64,000 nucleotides of DNA from Amoebidium appalachense (lineage: Eukaryota > Ichthyosporea). The translations under genes were made by a program, and so were the position numbers. The notes under the pieces are model-generated. The model did not search any database, was not told the DNA's origin, and worked only from the letters and a program-made list of their open reading frames with translations. The number at the start of each line of letters is the position of its first letter. Position 1 is the stretch's first letter. Of this stretch, positions 1 to 54,500 are shown piece after piece. The DNA lies in the NCBI GenBank assembly GCA_963693365.1, contig CAVNZM010000015.1:4340001-4404000 (forward strand). The letters are read 5' to 3'.

Positions 1-181
1 AACCAAAAAAACAGGCGGGGGGAGGGGGAGGAGGGAAAGGGGGGAGGGAGGGGGGGGGGGGGAGGGGGAGGGGAGTGGTGGTTGTGGTGGTGGTGGGGGA
101 GGGGGGGGGGGAGGGGGGGAGGGGAAAGGAAACCAGAGAGCAAGAAAACCCACCAGAAACACGATATTATTTTCGATTTAC

Positions 182-25897
<25,716 letters not shown>

Positions 25898-27130
25898 ATG
25901 ACTAGAGTTGCACTTATGTCTCGGGCACTTGGTGAGCCCCTCCCCACCAACAGCCCCGTACCATTCAGTTCCTACTACAAGGGCACAGAACAAAACAATC
26001 CCATGGAACCACTTACGCCAAGTGCACACAGTGTTAGATCCCCTTCTAATCTTCTCACGCGCCAACACACACACACGCAACGCCCCACCGCCCTCCCCAC
26101 CGTTCTTTCCGGAATACTCCATGAGGAAAATCAAGCGAAAGATGGCTCTTTTGCACAAGTTGAAACGCCCATCCCCACTGGAAAAACGAGCAGCCATCCA
26201 CCACCACCTAAGGTTCAACAACGTGCATATGGACCACTGAGTTCACGCTCGTTTGATAGTTCCCATGCAGGATTCGACGATCTATTCTTTGCTCATGACT
26301 TTGACGATGGCAGCGATGTTCCGCACGATGAGATCTCCTTTGCGCACGACCTTAATGCCTCATCTGTCACCACCGGCACTGATTCGCACGATCACACCAC
26401 ATGTTCAGGCCTGAGCCTCAAGAAATACATCCCATCAGGGTCCGCCGGAATAACTTTCCTATATGAATTCCGCCAGTTTTTGGCGCGTGAACACAGTGAG
26501 GAGAATCTAGACTTTCTACTGTGGGTGCAAGAGTACCACGAGAGGCCCACACGCCAAATTCGTAACCACATCTACAAAACATACGTTCAAGTTGGTTCTT
26601 TCAAGCAGGTGAATCTCGATGATTGGATGGTGCGATCAGTGCATGGGGCAGTTGAGCTACTCAGTCGAAAACACCAACGAAGATCGTCATGGCCGAAGCA
26701 AATGTACGACTTGCCTTGCCTGCACACGTCGGGGGAGGAGGGCCCGGGGGATGATGTGTGTAGTGGTGATGATGCGGACTGCGCACCAAATATGCACACA
26801 GTACCATGCACGTGCAGAAGTTGGATTCAGCCCGAATGGTGTGGCGCCGGCGGCCGAAAGGGGTCGCTCCCTCAACCTACAGGGTGTATTTTTGACCACT
26901 GTGCGGCACACATTTTTATTCTGTTGCACAATGATGCACTGAGTAGGTTTTTGTATGAGAGGAAAAACGCAGAGATTCAAGCGGAGAGAAAGAAGACGGC
27001 GCAGAGCGGTAAAACATCGACTCCATGGACACCGAGGAGTGGAAGGACACCCAAGCAGGGGAGGGAAAAATCAAGCACTCCGAGCGGGTTGCGTAGATTG
27101 AGCCGGCATGTGTCGATGATTATTACATAG
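25898..27130 (+). CDS. RGS-domain protein (regulator of G-protein signalling)
   Basis: 410-codon open frame from ATG to TAG. Residues 1-170 are low-complexity, rich in Ser, Pro, His and Asp, with two copies of 'FAHD' near 131 and 148. The RGS domain covers about 172-357: 'LSLKKYIPSG', 'FLYEFRQFLAREHSEENLDF', 'IYKTYV', 'VNLDDWMVRSVHG', and after an interruption 'CIFDHCAAHIFILLHNDALS' then 'RFL'. The C-terminal 50 residues are basic and Ser/Thr-rich. RGS domains bind activated G-alpha subunits and speed GTP hydrolysis; the Glu-Asn pair in 'SEENLDF' lies where family members contact G-alpha. About 70 extra residues at 256-328 interrupt the domain and may be an in-frame intron. No membrane segments or DEP/GGL domains seen. 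The start is the first ATG after stops. Confidence 0.88.
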   Translation: MTRVALMSRALGEPLPTNSPVPFSSYYKGTEQNNPMEPLTPSAHSVRSPSNLLTRQHTHTQRPTALPTVLSGILHEENQAKDGSFAQVETPIPTGKTSSHPPPPKVQQRAYGPLSSRSFDSSHAGFDDLFFAHDFDDGSDVPHDEISFAHDLNASSVTTGTDSHDHTTCSGLSLKKYIPSGSAGITFLYEFRQFLAREHSEENLDFLLWVQEYHERPTRQIRNHIYKTYVQVGSFKQVNLDDWMVRSVHGAVELLSRKHQRRSSWPKQMYDLPCLHTSGEEGPGDDVCSGDDADCAPNMHTVPCTCRSWIQPEWCGAGGRKGSLPQPTGCIFDHCAAHIFILLHNDALSRFLYERKNAEIQAERKKTAQSGKTSTPWTPRSGRTPKQGREKSSTPSGLRRLSRHVSMIIT

Positions 27131-27195
27131 AAACGTATGTGGGAGTGTAGGGGTTATAACCACGTCATGTCGAATGTATGAGAGTATGGTTGTGT

Positions 27196-27239
<44 letters not shown>

Positions 27240-28555
27240 CCAGGCTCTCTATTGGTTTAGTATTTTCATTTTTTTTTTTTTTTAGCTATGAATACCTGTT
27301 TTCTTTGGACTGTGTTCTATTTAAATTGTGTATTTTGTATTTGAAGTAACCTTTACGAAGCAACCTGATTCTATTTTTGTTTCCCTCTCCTGTATACGTT
27401 CAGTGTGTTAAATTTCAATAGAAGTGCCTCGGCTGTGCCAGGACAGGACTTGAAGAAAATATTAGCCTTCGTTGGAATAAAATATTGTATGTCACCTTTG
27501 TTGGAAAAGCATTGAATGTTGGTCACACGACCACCTATTCAAAAAGAAACAAACACACAAAAGATGCTGGAATGGTCTCAGTGTCGCCTCCCCCCTCCCC
27601 TTCCTCCCCCCCCCCCCCTCTGCCCCTCCACCTTACATATTCACACGCTACTCCGCACCTCTCCCCTCCCCTTCTACCCGGTGCCCACATAGTGGCTCGA
27701 CCTCAGGGCCATCCTCGGATGTTTTCGATTACCAGATTATTATCAACCCGCAGTGTACTGATCGGTTGATATGGCCACCGGTCCGACGATCCTTGTAGAG
27801 GCCTTGGGGATGCCCTTCTAGGCTTGATGTGGAGAAAGTACTGTGGGTGCACGTGGGGAGGGGGAGGGAGGGGGGGAAACGCGCACACGTGGGATCCCCT
27901 CCCTCCTCCCGCCCCCCCGGGGGAATGCGTGATACGTAAGCCAGGAAGGGATAATCGGGGGTTGGCTGGTGTGTACTTGTGTACTCGATGTGTGTGCGTG
28001 TGCGTGTGATTGTGGTGTGGAAAGATGTGTCACCTGTGTGTCTAGCTTGTGTGGCAGTGCGCTTGTGCCCCGTGTCTGCGTGTGGGGAGGAGGGGGGTAT
28101 ATGGTTATGGGGTGTACACGTGCGATCAGACATTCGTCGTGTCGGGGTAGGTGGGGTAGTGTGAGTTGCCAGTGGCTCAAAAACAGTCTGATGCGCAACT
28201 TTGGGATAACGAAAAGTTTCGTTAAAGCATGCCCATGCAAATCCGGGAAACATGGGTCGTAGGAAAAACGAGGAATTGTGCACATGTTATGGTGATGCAG
28301 CGCCCACTGGGAAGCAACAACTTGAAAAACGTGCTCTCTAACAAATAGACGATTTGGGGGAAGAGCTATGGTAGTACACATTCCCGAATGTGATGCAGAT
28401 TCTGTAACCTGGTTTTCTACATGTGTCTTGTTGGGTGGAAATGCTGTTGCCTTTGGAGCCGGCACCTCATCATAGCCCACATGCATGCCCACTAAAAACA
28501 CCAAACGGCCTCCCTCCGAGGGCCCTGAATGAACCAGCGCAAGCTATATTTGCAG
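27131..28555 (+). other. Intergenic region between RGS gene and orphan exon
   Basis: Holds the 3' flank of the RGS gene, with a T-run (about 27199-27239) and AT-rich DNA to 27480. 'AATAAA'-like sites follow ('ggaataaaatat' near 27475). Then a pyrimidine-rich stretch near 27590-27670 and GT-rich single-copy DNA. No supported gene. Confidence 0.5.
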
Positions 28556-28617
28556 AGGTGAAATTGTTCTTTGAAAGATGTTATTTAGATATTCTGATAA
28601 GTAATGAGCTTGAAAAG
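28556..28617 (+). CDS. Orphan plus-strand exon candidate
   Basis: 62 nt between acceptor 'gcaagctatatttgcag' and donor 'gtaggc'; phase 1 in, 0 out. Encodes 'EVKLFFERCYLDILISNELE' plus Lys, an amphipathic helix-like peptide with protein-like codon use. No partner exon was found, so the gene is unknown. Confidence 0.45.
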
Positions 28618-29207
28618 GTAGGCTAGTTAGATATAGAAAAGATATAACAGTTGTAATAGTTTACCTTCAATTTTCGCTTCCGAACGTCCTTGGCTCTCGT
28701 TTCATCACACGTGTGTTCGCCTCTTTCAATCGCGCCAAAACTTGCGGTCTGAGAGAGCTTTTTTTTCTTTTTTTTTTTGCCCCGGTTTCGTTTGTTTTTC
28801 CTGGCCTTTTGATGCCTTAGGTTACCCACGTATACCTACAATACGTGTACTATTACCATACGCATATGCTTGTTATCTCTCCTTACAGCGAGCTAAGACA
28901 TAACTTCTTACAGCATCTTACGTCAGGACCTACGTCTGTTCGGGTGCAGTTGATTTTGACTGGTAACTACTCTAAACTTACGTTTCCAGTTGCACGTCGC
29001 TAAGTGTGTATTCCTTCATTGATTCCTCTTGAACGACAAACACGCATGCTTTCACTCCGCCCTCCGCAGCCTTTCTTACGCCTGTGCGGACGCGCACACA
29101 CACATAGCCTCGCCTCCACACCCATCCGTTTGGCTCGGAAGGCAGCCACACCCTTACACGCACACGCACATACACGCGCACACGCACACGCACACGCGCA
29201 CGCCAAG

Positions 29208-29984
29208 ATGAACAGCTCTAGCATGTCGAGTTCCGAGTCCGCCAGTTGGATAGAGCTTCACTGCAGAAAACGCGGAAACAAGTATCTGTGTGAAGTTGAA
29301 GAGAGTTACATCGAAGACGCATTTAACCTTTTTGGTCTTCGTTCTAGCGTTTCCAACTACAGTAAGGCACTCTCTCTCATTCTTGATGATGAAGAGGACG
29401 AAATTCAATCAGTGGAGCAATACAAGAAGATTAACAAGAGCGCAGAGAGGCTCTACGGGTACATCCATGCAAGATACATCATAACATCGCGGGGCCTTTC
29501 TAGAATGTGCCAGAAATACCAGAGGGGGGACTTTGGGCATTGCGCTTCACCCGGCTGCCATCACCACCCGCTTCTTCCCATGGGAACAACAGACATAATC
29601 AAGAGGGAGAAAATGAGACTTTTGTGCCCATCATGCGAGGAAACATTCGCGGTGGAAAACACGACTTTGGACGGGGCTTATTTCGGAACATCCTGGGTTC
29701 AAATGCTCTTCTTTACCTTTCCAGAAACCAAGCCCGCGAAGTATCCAACAAAATATACCCCGCGCGTGTTTGGATACAAAGTACATCGGTCCGCATGGAG
29801 CGTGGGTACGTCTAGCTCCGCAGGCCCGGGACGTGCGGCGGGAGGTGGGGTCCAAGCAAATGGGCAGGGGGGTTCTATTGTTGTGGGGACAGTGGCGGCG
29901 GAGGGAAATATGAAACTGGTGGATGAGTACAGAAAGGTGGAGGCAGCGAAGAAGGAGGTTGAGAACAACATGAAGGTGGACTGA
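29208..29984 (+). CDS. Casein kinase II regulatory (beta) subunit
   Basis: 258 residues, intronless. CK2 beta dimerises through a zinc-binding fold and holds two catalytic alpha subunits, shaping substrate choice. Visible landmarks: 'SWIELHC' at 13-19, the acidic loop 'LDDEEDE' at 59-65, 'ERLYGYIHARYIITSRGL' at 80-97, zinc cysteines C112/C117 and C140/C143 ('GHCASPGC', 'CPSC'), 'DGAYFGTSW' at 155-163 and 'PRVFGYKVH' at 185-193. The tail (200-258) is Gly/Ala/Lys-rich and not conserved. Length suits the family (about 215-280). I chose the ATG at 29208 because homology begins there. An in-frame ATG at 29004 would add 68 residues that are mostly a translated CA-type repeat, probably 5' UTR. No key residue is missing. 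Confidence 0.95.
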   Translation: MNSSSMSSSESASWIELHCRKRGNKYLCEVEESYIEDAFNLFGLRSSVSNYSKALSLILDDEEDEIQSVEQYKKINKSAERLYGYIHARYIITSRGLSRMCQKYQRGDFGHCASPGCHHHPLLPMGTTDIIKREKMRLLCPSCEETFAVENTTLDGAYFGTSWVQMLFFTFPETKPAKYPTKYTPRVFGYKVHRSAWSVGTSSSAGPGRAAGGGVQANGQGGSIVVGTVAAEGNMKLVDEYRKVEAAKKEVENNMKVD

Positions 29985-30871
29985 GGGGGGGAAAGAGGGA
30001 GGGGAGGGAGGCGGGAGAGGATGGAGGGGGGGGGGGGGTAGTGAGTACGTGGCATGTGTTTTGGTGTGTGAAGGGGTGCCTGGAGGGGGAGAGAGGGATC
30101 GGTTGGGGGAGGGGGGGGGGGGGGGGGGGGGGATAACAGGCAAACTTGTAAGGGGGTTTGTGTTTGCGCACACGAGCCCGTCGGGCATAAGTCTGGGAGG
30201 AAAGGGGGGGGAAGGGGGGTTACTAATGATTGCTATTGTTATGTAGCATTGCTTGCCGGACTTTGGAGAGGGAGGGGGGGGGGGGAGGAAATATTCCCCA
30301 GATTTGTTCAGGTGCTGGCCGCCTGGATTCTTTACCCCTTTTTTTAATTTTAATGTTTATGTTTTGGTGTAGGTACTACTAGCCACCTATCAATTTGGCA
30401 CGTAACAAATCTAGCTTGCATTTATTACTCTTCCTTTGTCAAATTATACATAATATATATAATGTTTTTTGTTTTTGTTTTCTTTTGGGGGGGGGGAGGA
30501 GAGGGGGGGGGGGGGGTGGCTGTCAATGTTACTCGATGATATAAATGCATATGGTATGCATGGTTGCTATTTTTAGAATATATCTGCCGTTGGCCTTTTT
30601 CGTAAGTGCCCTTGAGCTATATTCTTTACAATTTTCAATAAGGATAAGATAAGAAGCATATCATTATCCAATCTTGGGTTCTTCAATTTCTGAGTGGGGC
30701 AAGCACCGAAACGTGCATATCACTAACACAGCATCGAGCATGCACACAAGTGTTCACGCATGCTTGGGCCTGCGCGCGCACACACAACACGCACGCGCTC
30801 AGTTCACGCATGCTTGGGCCTGCGCGCATACACGCACGCGCTCACAAACACACCTGCTGCCCACACACATG

Positions 30872-30911
<40 letters not shown>

Positions 30912-30933
30912 CATACATTCTCGCAAGCGCGCA

Positions 30934-30968
<35 letters not shown>

Positions 30969-31040
30969 CACCGACTGTATTACTCGTCTGTTTTTCACAG
31001 CACCCTCCCGTCCCTCCTCCCCTCTTCCTCCCCTTCCCCC

Positions 31041-31145
31041 CCTGAGGATGGGCTCTGCTTATTATGCATACTCTTTATGTATGGTTTGCATTCTGCATCG
31101 TGTTATCCGTTGTTCTTGTGTACTTCGTACTTTATGACGCATTCA

Positions 31146-31150
<5 letters not shown>
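31041..31150 (-). repeat. Dispersed repeat family copy
   Basis: Reverse complement of the core ('gatgggctctgcttattatg', 'cgtactttatgacgcattca'), ending in a C-run. Confidence 0.9.
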
Positions 31151-31184
<34 letters not shown>

Positions 31185-31324
31185 CTTCTCCCTCCCCGTT
31201 ACCTGACAACATAGTATTGACACCTAGACAGTCTGGAAAATAAGCCTTTTTCATACATCGACACGACTCAACTAAGATAATTACCACCTTGCGGCCATAA
31301 ACACCACACACATGTTGTTGCATT

Positions 31325-31575
31325 CGTGGTATATGCTAATATTAGATGGAATGGGATAGTATTAATATTAGATGGATTGGGATATCCTAATATTAGATGG
31401 AATGGGATAGTATTAATAATAGATGGATTGGGATATTACTATTATTATATGGATAGGGACATACTAATATTAGGTGGAAAGGGATATACTACACAATGTT
31501 AGACGGAATGGGATATACTAATGTTAGACGGAATGGGATATACTAGTATTAGATGCAACGGGATATACTAGATGC
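31325..31575 (+). repeat. AT-rich minisatellite, about 30-bp unit
   Basis: Eight to nine degenerate copies built on 'ttagatggaatgggata' and 'tactaatat', with unit length varying from about 25 to 32 bp. Confidence 0.85.
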
Positions 31576-31837
31576 AATGCACACAGACACACACCCAAAC
31601 ACCGTGACATCGCTACACAAGGGGAGGGAGAAAAGGTAGTATCTGAGGTAGTCTGGTTCGAGCTGGTAACAACATGTAGTGTCTTGTGAATGCCTGTTCA
31701 AAAATCTAGAAGCTACCTCAACCACCATCCCACCGGTCCCCCCCCCCCCCTTCTCCGCCGCCGGCCAGGGCCCCCCACAGTTAAATATCACTCTGTCTGC
31801 ATGTACACGCGTGAAATTCAATGACTGGTGCCTCTTC

Positions 31838-31942
31838 ATTTAATGGGCTCTGCTTGTGGTGCATAGAGCTCTGTGTGTGTGCTCTGGAACATCTGTGTCG
31901 TGTTGTCTGTCGTGAATGTCTAGTTTGTACATGTACACTGTA
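31838..31942 (-). repeat. Dispersed repeat family copy, diverged
   Basis: 'aatgggctctgcttg' and 'tcgtgttgtctgtcgtgaat' match the family; a further fragment ('tgatgggctctgtcccatta') lies at 32054-32080. Confidence 0.7.
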
Positions 31943-32115
31943 ACACATTGCATATCCCCCCCCCCCCCCCACAAACCAACCATCACCACCACCACGAGAA
32001 AAAAAAAACAAACAAAAAAAAAATGAATGGCAATGATTGAATCAGATTCCCTGCTGATGGGCTCTGTCCCATTATGTAAACACGTGCAACAGCTCTGACT
32101 GCACTTTTTTTTTTT

Positions 32116-32186
<71 letters not shown>

Positions 32187-32263
32187 TTTGCTACCATGCA
32201 TGCTTGACCCTCTGATGTATACATAAAGATCTACCGTCCCACCTCCGCTCGAGCTCCTCCCCC

Positions 32264-32307
<44 letters not shown>

Positions 32308-32557
32308 ACCTGGCCCCTGCTCCCCCAGTTCCCTCTTTAATAGTTCAGTGAAATCTCCCCCCCCCCCTACACACATCCAACCAATCAACCACCACCACCC
32401 TTCAGCACCCCACCCCTCCCTCCCTCTGAGTCAAGGCATGGTCGACCTGACTTGACACATTTTTTTTTTTTTTTTTTTTTTTTTTTACGGGGGGGGGGGG
32501 GGGGGGGGGGGGGGGAGAGGGGGGGGGGGGGGGGGGGGGGGGGGGAGTTGCCATAGT

Positions 32558-32674
32558 GCCAGCTGCCGTACATTAGTATTAAAAGAATCTGAGCCCCCCC
32601 CCCCCCCCCCCGGGGGGGGGGGGGGGGGGGGGGGGGGCTCAGATTCTTTTAATACTAATGTACGGCAGCTGGCA
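32558..32674. repeat. Large inverted repeat (hairpin)
   Basis: Arms of 37 unique bases, beginning 'tgccagctgccgtacatta' and ending 'aagaatctgag', followed by C18 and G26 at the centre; the second arm is the exact reverse complement. Weaker symmetry continues outward to G and C tracts on both sides. Confidence 0.95.
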
Positions 32675-32899
32675 ATTAATGGCACACCCTCCCCCCCCCC
32701 CCCCCCCCCCCCCCATCACACCATCATACACACACATGTACAGTCATGCACAGCCCACACGCACACATACATACGGACACGCGTGCACACACCGTAGCAT
32801 GCACGTGTACACACAGCACAAGGTGCACACATATACCGACACGCACAGACACACGCACACACGCAAACACACACACACACACACACAGACACAGACACA

Positions 32900-32975
<76 letters not shown>

Positions 32976-33343
32976 GACTCTGTGCATGCACAGCTACGCC
33001 TGATGTTTAGTCCCCACTGTCTCAGTCTTGACTTCAGTCAGCCTGCCGGCAATCCCAAGAGCGGCTTTTTATTGTGTCGGTAGTCCTGAAAGTGTATTGG
33101 TGATCATTCCCGGAAAATTTTATTGTACCGATAATCATGAGTTCGAGGAGAGGAAAAAAGGGGGGGGGGGGAATAAAAAAAAATAAAACCTCCTAGAAAG
33201 CCCACGAAAATCCAATGATTTTCACAAACAAAACACCCCATTCTAGCTAAATATAGACCTTCATTCAACCGTGTAAAAAGCACATTCTAAACAGTGACAT
33301 CAATTTTATATTCAGATATTCGTCAAATTCTCAGGTATGTCAC

Positions 33344-33448
33344 CCCTGGATGACAGAAGGGTAAGCCCAACATGAACACAAGAACACGCATCAAGAGTGC
33401 CATGGATATCTCCAGTATATCTAAAAACCGTTGGTCTAGACATGCCTG
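33344..33448 (-). CDS. Candidate minus-strand exon, gene unknown
   Basis: 105 nt, phase 0-0, acceptor 'cttttttttccccag', donor 'gtgaca'. Reads '[20 protein letters not shown]' and on to 'LPFCHPG'. It lies downstream of the stop of the 34-50 kb gene, so it would belong to another transcript or an alternative 3' end. A plus-strand reading is also open. Confidence 0.3.
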
Positions 33449-33592
33449 CTGGGGAAAAAAAAGAAGATACAAAAAAAAAGAGGCCAGCTCGAAATATCTC
33501 ACATACCACACACAGAAACACACACGCACACGCACACACACACGCACACGTGCGCGCGCGCACACACACACTCTCTCTCTGCACAAACACAC

Positions 33593-33674
<82 letters not shown>

Positions 33675-33810
33675 CTATCTCTCTCTCTCACACTCACTCA
33701 CCCTGAACAAACACACCCATAGAGACAGCTAAATTGAGAGGCAGAGAGACAGAAAGAAGAGACAGAAGACGTGCAAGCCCCTTGTGTGTATCATACATCC
33801 ACTCACTCAA

Positions 33811-33972
33811 TCCCACTTTTTCCTTCATTTTTTGTTTAATACCAGCTTTTCTTCAACTCCACTTTTTCTTTAATCATCCCATTTTTTTGTTTAATCCCAC
33901 TTTCTTTAACTCCAATTTTTTATTAATAATACCATTTTTTCGTTTTCCCAGTTTTTCTTCACCACTTTTTCT

Positions 33973-33992
<20 letters not shown>
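33811..33992 (-). repeat. Tandem repeat over stop codon and 3' flank
   Basis: Four degenerate units of about 45-50 bp. On the plus strand they contain 'ccactttttctttaat' and 'ataatcccattttttcg'. On the minus strand the first unit encodes the last five residues and the stop of the unknown gene. Confidence 0.75.
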
Positions 33993-50469
<16,477 letters not shown>

Positions 50470-50895
50470 CTACAAATAACCGAATAATGCCCGAGTTAAT
50501 ATAGGATTCGGAAAACCTTATCATTTATTGAGTGAGGTCTATCACGGTCTAGTTCGTTCTCTTTTTTTGAATCCCTCCCTTGAGTTAAGTGAATGTGTGC
50601 CCCCCTTCCCCCCCCCCCCCCCTCCCCCCCCCCCCCCCCCGACCCACCCGCCCCAAATTCTTTTCCCCTCTCCCCCCCACAATCCCCCCCCCCCCCCCCC
50701 CCTCCCCCTTCCCATCCCCGCTTCCCTTTATTGTATAATGGGTGGTCTGGAAAAAGAGAAAGAGAGAGAAACAAGAAAAGACAAGTAAAAATAAACAGTG
50801 GGGAAAAGGAACTTACCCCCTCCCCCCGCCCCCACCTCACAAAAAAGAAAGAAATAAAATAATAAAATAAAAACAAGAAAAATAAACAGACTTGC

Positions 50896-50941
<46 letters not shown>

Positions 50942-51507
50942 CCCCCTCTCCCCCCCCCCCCCCTCTCCCTCTCCCTCCCTCCCTCCCTCCCTCCCTCCCT
51001 CCCTCCCCCTCCCCCCTCCCCCCCCTCCCTCCCTCCCTCCCTCCCTCCCTCCCTCTCCCTTTTCCCTCTCTCTCTCCCCCTCTCCCCCTGAGTCTCTCTC
51101 CCTCTCGCTCCCTCCCCCCCTCACCCTCTCCCTCCCCTCTCTCTGTTGCATTTTTTCCCTCAAAACCCCCCCAACCCCATTTTTCCCTTGCGCAAGGTAA
51201 AAAAGAACTCCACCATACAGCAAGCCCCAATGGCAAGATAACGGAAAAAACCAAGTAGGCAACCGTGACCGTCACCCGTCCTCACCTCCTCTTTCTCTCA
51301 CACACACACTCCTTCCTTTCCCTCCCTCTCTCAGTCCCTCTTCCCCTCTCCCCCTCCTAGTCTCCCTCCCTCTCTACCTTCCTCCCCTCCCCTGACCCCG
51401 GCCATCTCCACCTACTCCCCCACCAGACCTGGTAGGCTCCCTTACAGTTTGCCAGTAAATTTTACCATTGGCAACCCGAGTAATCCAGATCGTCAACCTC
51501 CCCTCCC

Positions 51508-51557
<50 letters not shown>

Positions 51558-54500
51558 CCCTCGGAGTCCCTTCTTCCCCCCCCCCCCGCTCAGCCCCTCG
51601 GAGTCCCTTCTCCCCCCCCCCCCCCTCGGGCCCAGTCGTTATAATATTTGTAATGCAACGGTTACTCAGTAACCTTGCGCGGAGTCAAGGTCAAATTGAT
51701 TGAATCATGCCAATAATTTCAACCCTCAGACTCTTTGATAGTTGACAGCACCGTGACAGACCAGCTTCAACCAATTACACCCTCATAATCAGGTTTCTTG
51801 CCAAACTGCATTCTTAGACATACCTTCCCTTAACGTTTTTACGGCTCGGCCCACCCCGTCTAGTTCCCTGGCACCCGTTTACAGTAGCAGTTGCGAGCTC
51901 AGAATCTTTATAAAAGATGGTTGGATTTACTATTTTAACATACTGAAATACACTTTATTACCCTAAAATCACTGCTCTCATACTAAAGTTGTATCACTAC
52001 ATTACTACTTTACTGCACTAGTGACTGTAGTACTTTTTTGAAGCTGTGTGCTGTGTTACTTTCACACAGGGATGTTTTGTTTTCACATTTAGCGCAATAT
52101 ATTTTCGCGCCAAAAAATAATCACCAGCCAATCGAATCGCGCCAGTGTGCCACGGCCCTCGGGCCAATCGGCACGGCCGCCTCGAAAATTCTCTTTTAAC
52201 TTTCTATTGTTAGTAACACCCTTACATTTTGGTAGCATCAATATCCCCTGCTGTGAGAGGGCCGTGGCCCTTGGGCATGCTCCCTAAACCCAATGGAATG
52301 CAATACTGCTATGTCCACCCGATCACTACGAAACACCACTACAATAATTTGGTTGTATTGTTAAGATGACTCCTTTTTTGAATACACGAATGCACAGAGC
52401 TATAAACTCAGGGAAATGCGTTACAGTTATATTTCTTCTGGCATGGTAGTTTGACATGCCATGGCCTAGAAAAAAGTCACTTGATAAAAACGTTTTATTT
52501 ATTCTCGTCACGCTGTTGGCCAATCAAAACGGACTTGCTAACATGCTCATGCGACGACCCCGTGCACCAGCGGTATATAGGATTATAGTAGTGCCACCTT
52601 ACTTGCAGTGCCTTGTGCTCTCGTATAGCTACCGTGCGGCCTTCAATATGCTTTTTCGTTGAAAAAACAAAATGTTTACTCTTACTGATTTCCCTTATGA
52701 ATATAATTTTTTCAACTAGATCTATTATATTTGTGTGAGAGCTATTTGTGTGCCGTGACACGCCTGTGGACACTGTACCATCTGAGTCACATGATGTACC
52801 GTTCATCCGTACACGTACCCCCGAAGACGCGGGTCCGGCGCATGAGCCACTTGGTGTCGCCGCCGGGTGCCGGCTATATGAGCTATGGCAAGACTAATGG
52901 GGGGCTCATTGGTTCGCACCAATTTGCCTCTTTTTTTTTTCTTTTGACTGGATTTATTCGACGGAAAGATTTGCAAGTATGCACGGCATACTGTGAGAAG
53001 ACAAAAAAAACTTCACGAGTTATCCAGTAACAAGTGCATACTGAGATACCAGAACACTGTGTGAAAATCATATAAATACTCATGTGACGACCACACAGAA
53101 TTCAACAAAAAGTCTAAAGTGTTCACATTGCCAGCCAGTGTAGCAGACACCCGTAGGGAAAGAGGAAAAACGCGACATACAAACTCACACCTATCAACAT
53201 GCTTTCGATGAAAAAGTTCAGCACAAAAGGCGATGGAAACAAGAATTACAACGCCACTGCACAACTTCCCAGGCAATATCAACATCAGAGCACCATACAG
53301 ACTTATCTACTAGGGTGGTATCCATACGTACAGCAGGAGAAATGTATCCTGCCAAAGCTCCCAAAAAGGGATAATGATAAGTTACTGTACGGACCGTGAA
53401 TTGCCCGAGGAACATATTACACATGCCGACTGAATTTTACCTTTGATTTCTCTATGAGAACGAGAAAGAAACTTATACTGCGTATGGTAATAACTCGAAA
53501 AGGCAGAAAAAACAGGAAGAGAAAAGAAAGAGGGAGTGAGATATCGAGAGGAAGGATCGGGTTGAAAGAGGGTAGGCTGAGGACAACAGAATTGGCGTTG
53601 GTGAATCGGGGGGGGAAGAGGGATGGAGGGAGGGGGGGGAAAGAAAGCATAAAGACGGTGACCATCAGGTATCCTAATTTTTGTGCTTTCTTCAATTTAA
53701 ACCCTTCAATTTTTCCGAAATTTTTGGAAGCGAAAATTATTTTGAATTTTGAAAGCGTACTAGAGGTCTATTCAGACTACAGTAAAATATCAATTGTAAC
53801 AACCTAATAAATATAAACGTCATAGAGTCAAACAAGCATTTATTTCTTTACACTTCATCTACAAAATAGTTTTTTGCTGTGAAGTAAATAAAATTTGCAG
53901 AAAATAAAAAACAAATTGCAGAACTCTATGGCCCGTAGATAGATCATGGGAGATTCAAGGTGCTGATTCCAACTTGGCACTGGCAGCCGCGTGACCGCGC
54001 CGCCGGCGCTGGCGTTGGGAATTCGGAAAGGCTTTCTCCTCCCAAGGCTTATCAACGTTTTTTTCACATAACATGACAATAGTGTCTATGCGCTTGTATG
54101 TGCTATCTATGTTTATAGCTGGGTGAGGTTTAACTCTAACACCCTAGCGAAATTACACGTAGCAACGACTGTGGCTTGAAGTTTTCTTCAGTCACCAGAC
54201 TACGACTCAGTTTACTGCGTACTGAATTTGAATTGATCGTACTACTAGGCTAAGGCAGTCTTTGGTTTCATTATTAGTAAAAGCGGGTGGCACTATTCCT
54301 AAGTCTTCGGGGCCGTAACTGAAGTAGAAGTTATAGGTATGTGGCACATGAACTACCGATGTTTCTCTGCAAAGTGCAGACATGGTCACTATAGTGTGTG
54401 AATTTGACACGGTTAGGGATTTATCGTCACTGTGACAAGCAGCAGCTACAAAATTTGGGAAGCTCACTGTACGAACAAACAAACAAAAAAAATAACTGAA

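Larger units (their letters stand above)
29985..33343. other. Region downstream of CK2 beta, repeats only
   Basis: G-rich DNA to 30300, AT-rich DNA to 30700, CA/GC-rich microsatellite 30740-30970, two dispersed repeat copies, the 31.3-31.6 kb minisatellite, a T(n)G(n) tract at 32106-32185, the hairpin at 32.6 kb and (CA)n at 32866-32972. No supported gene. Confidence 0.7.
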
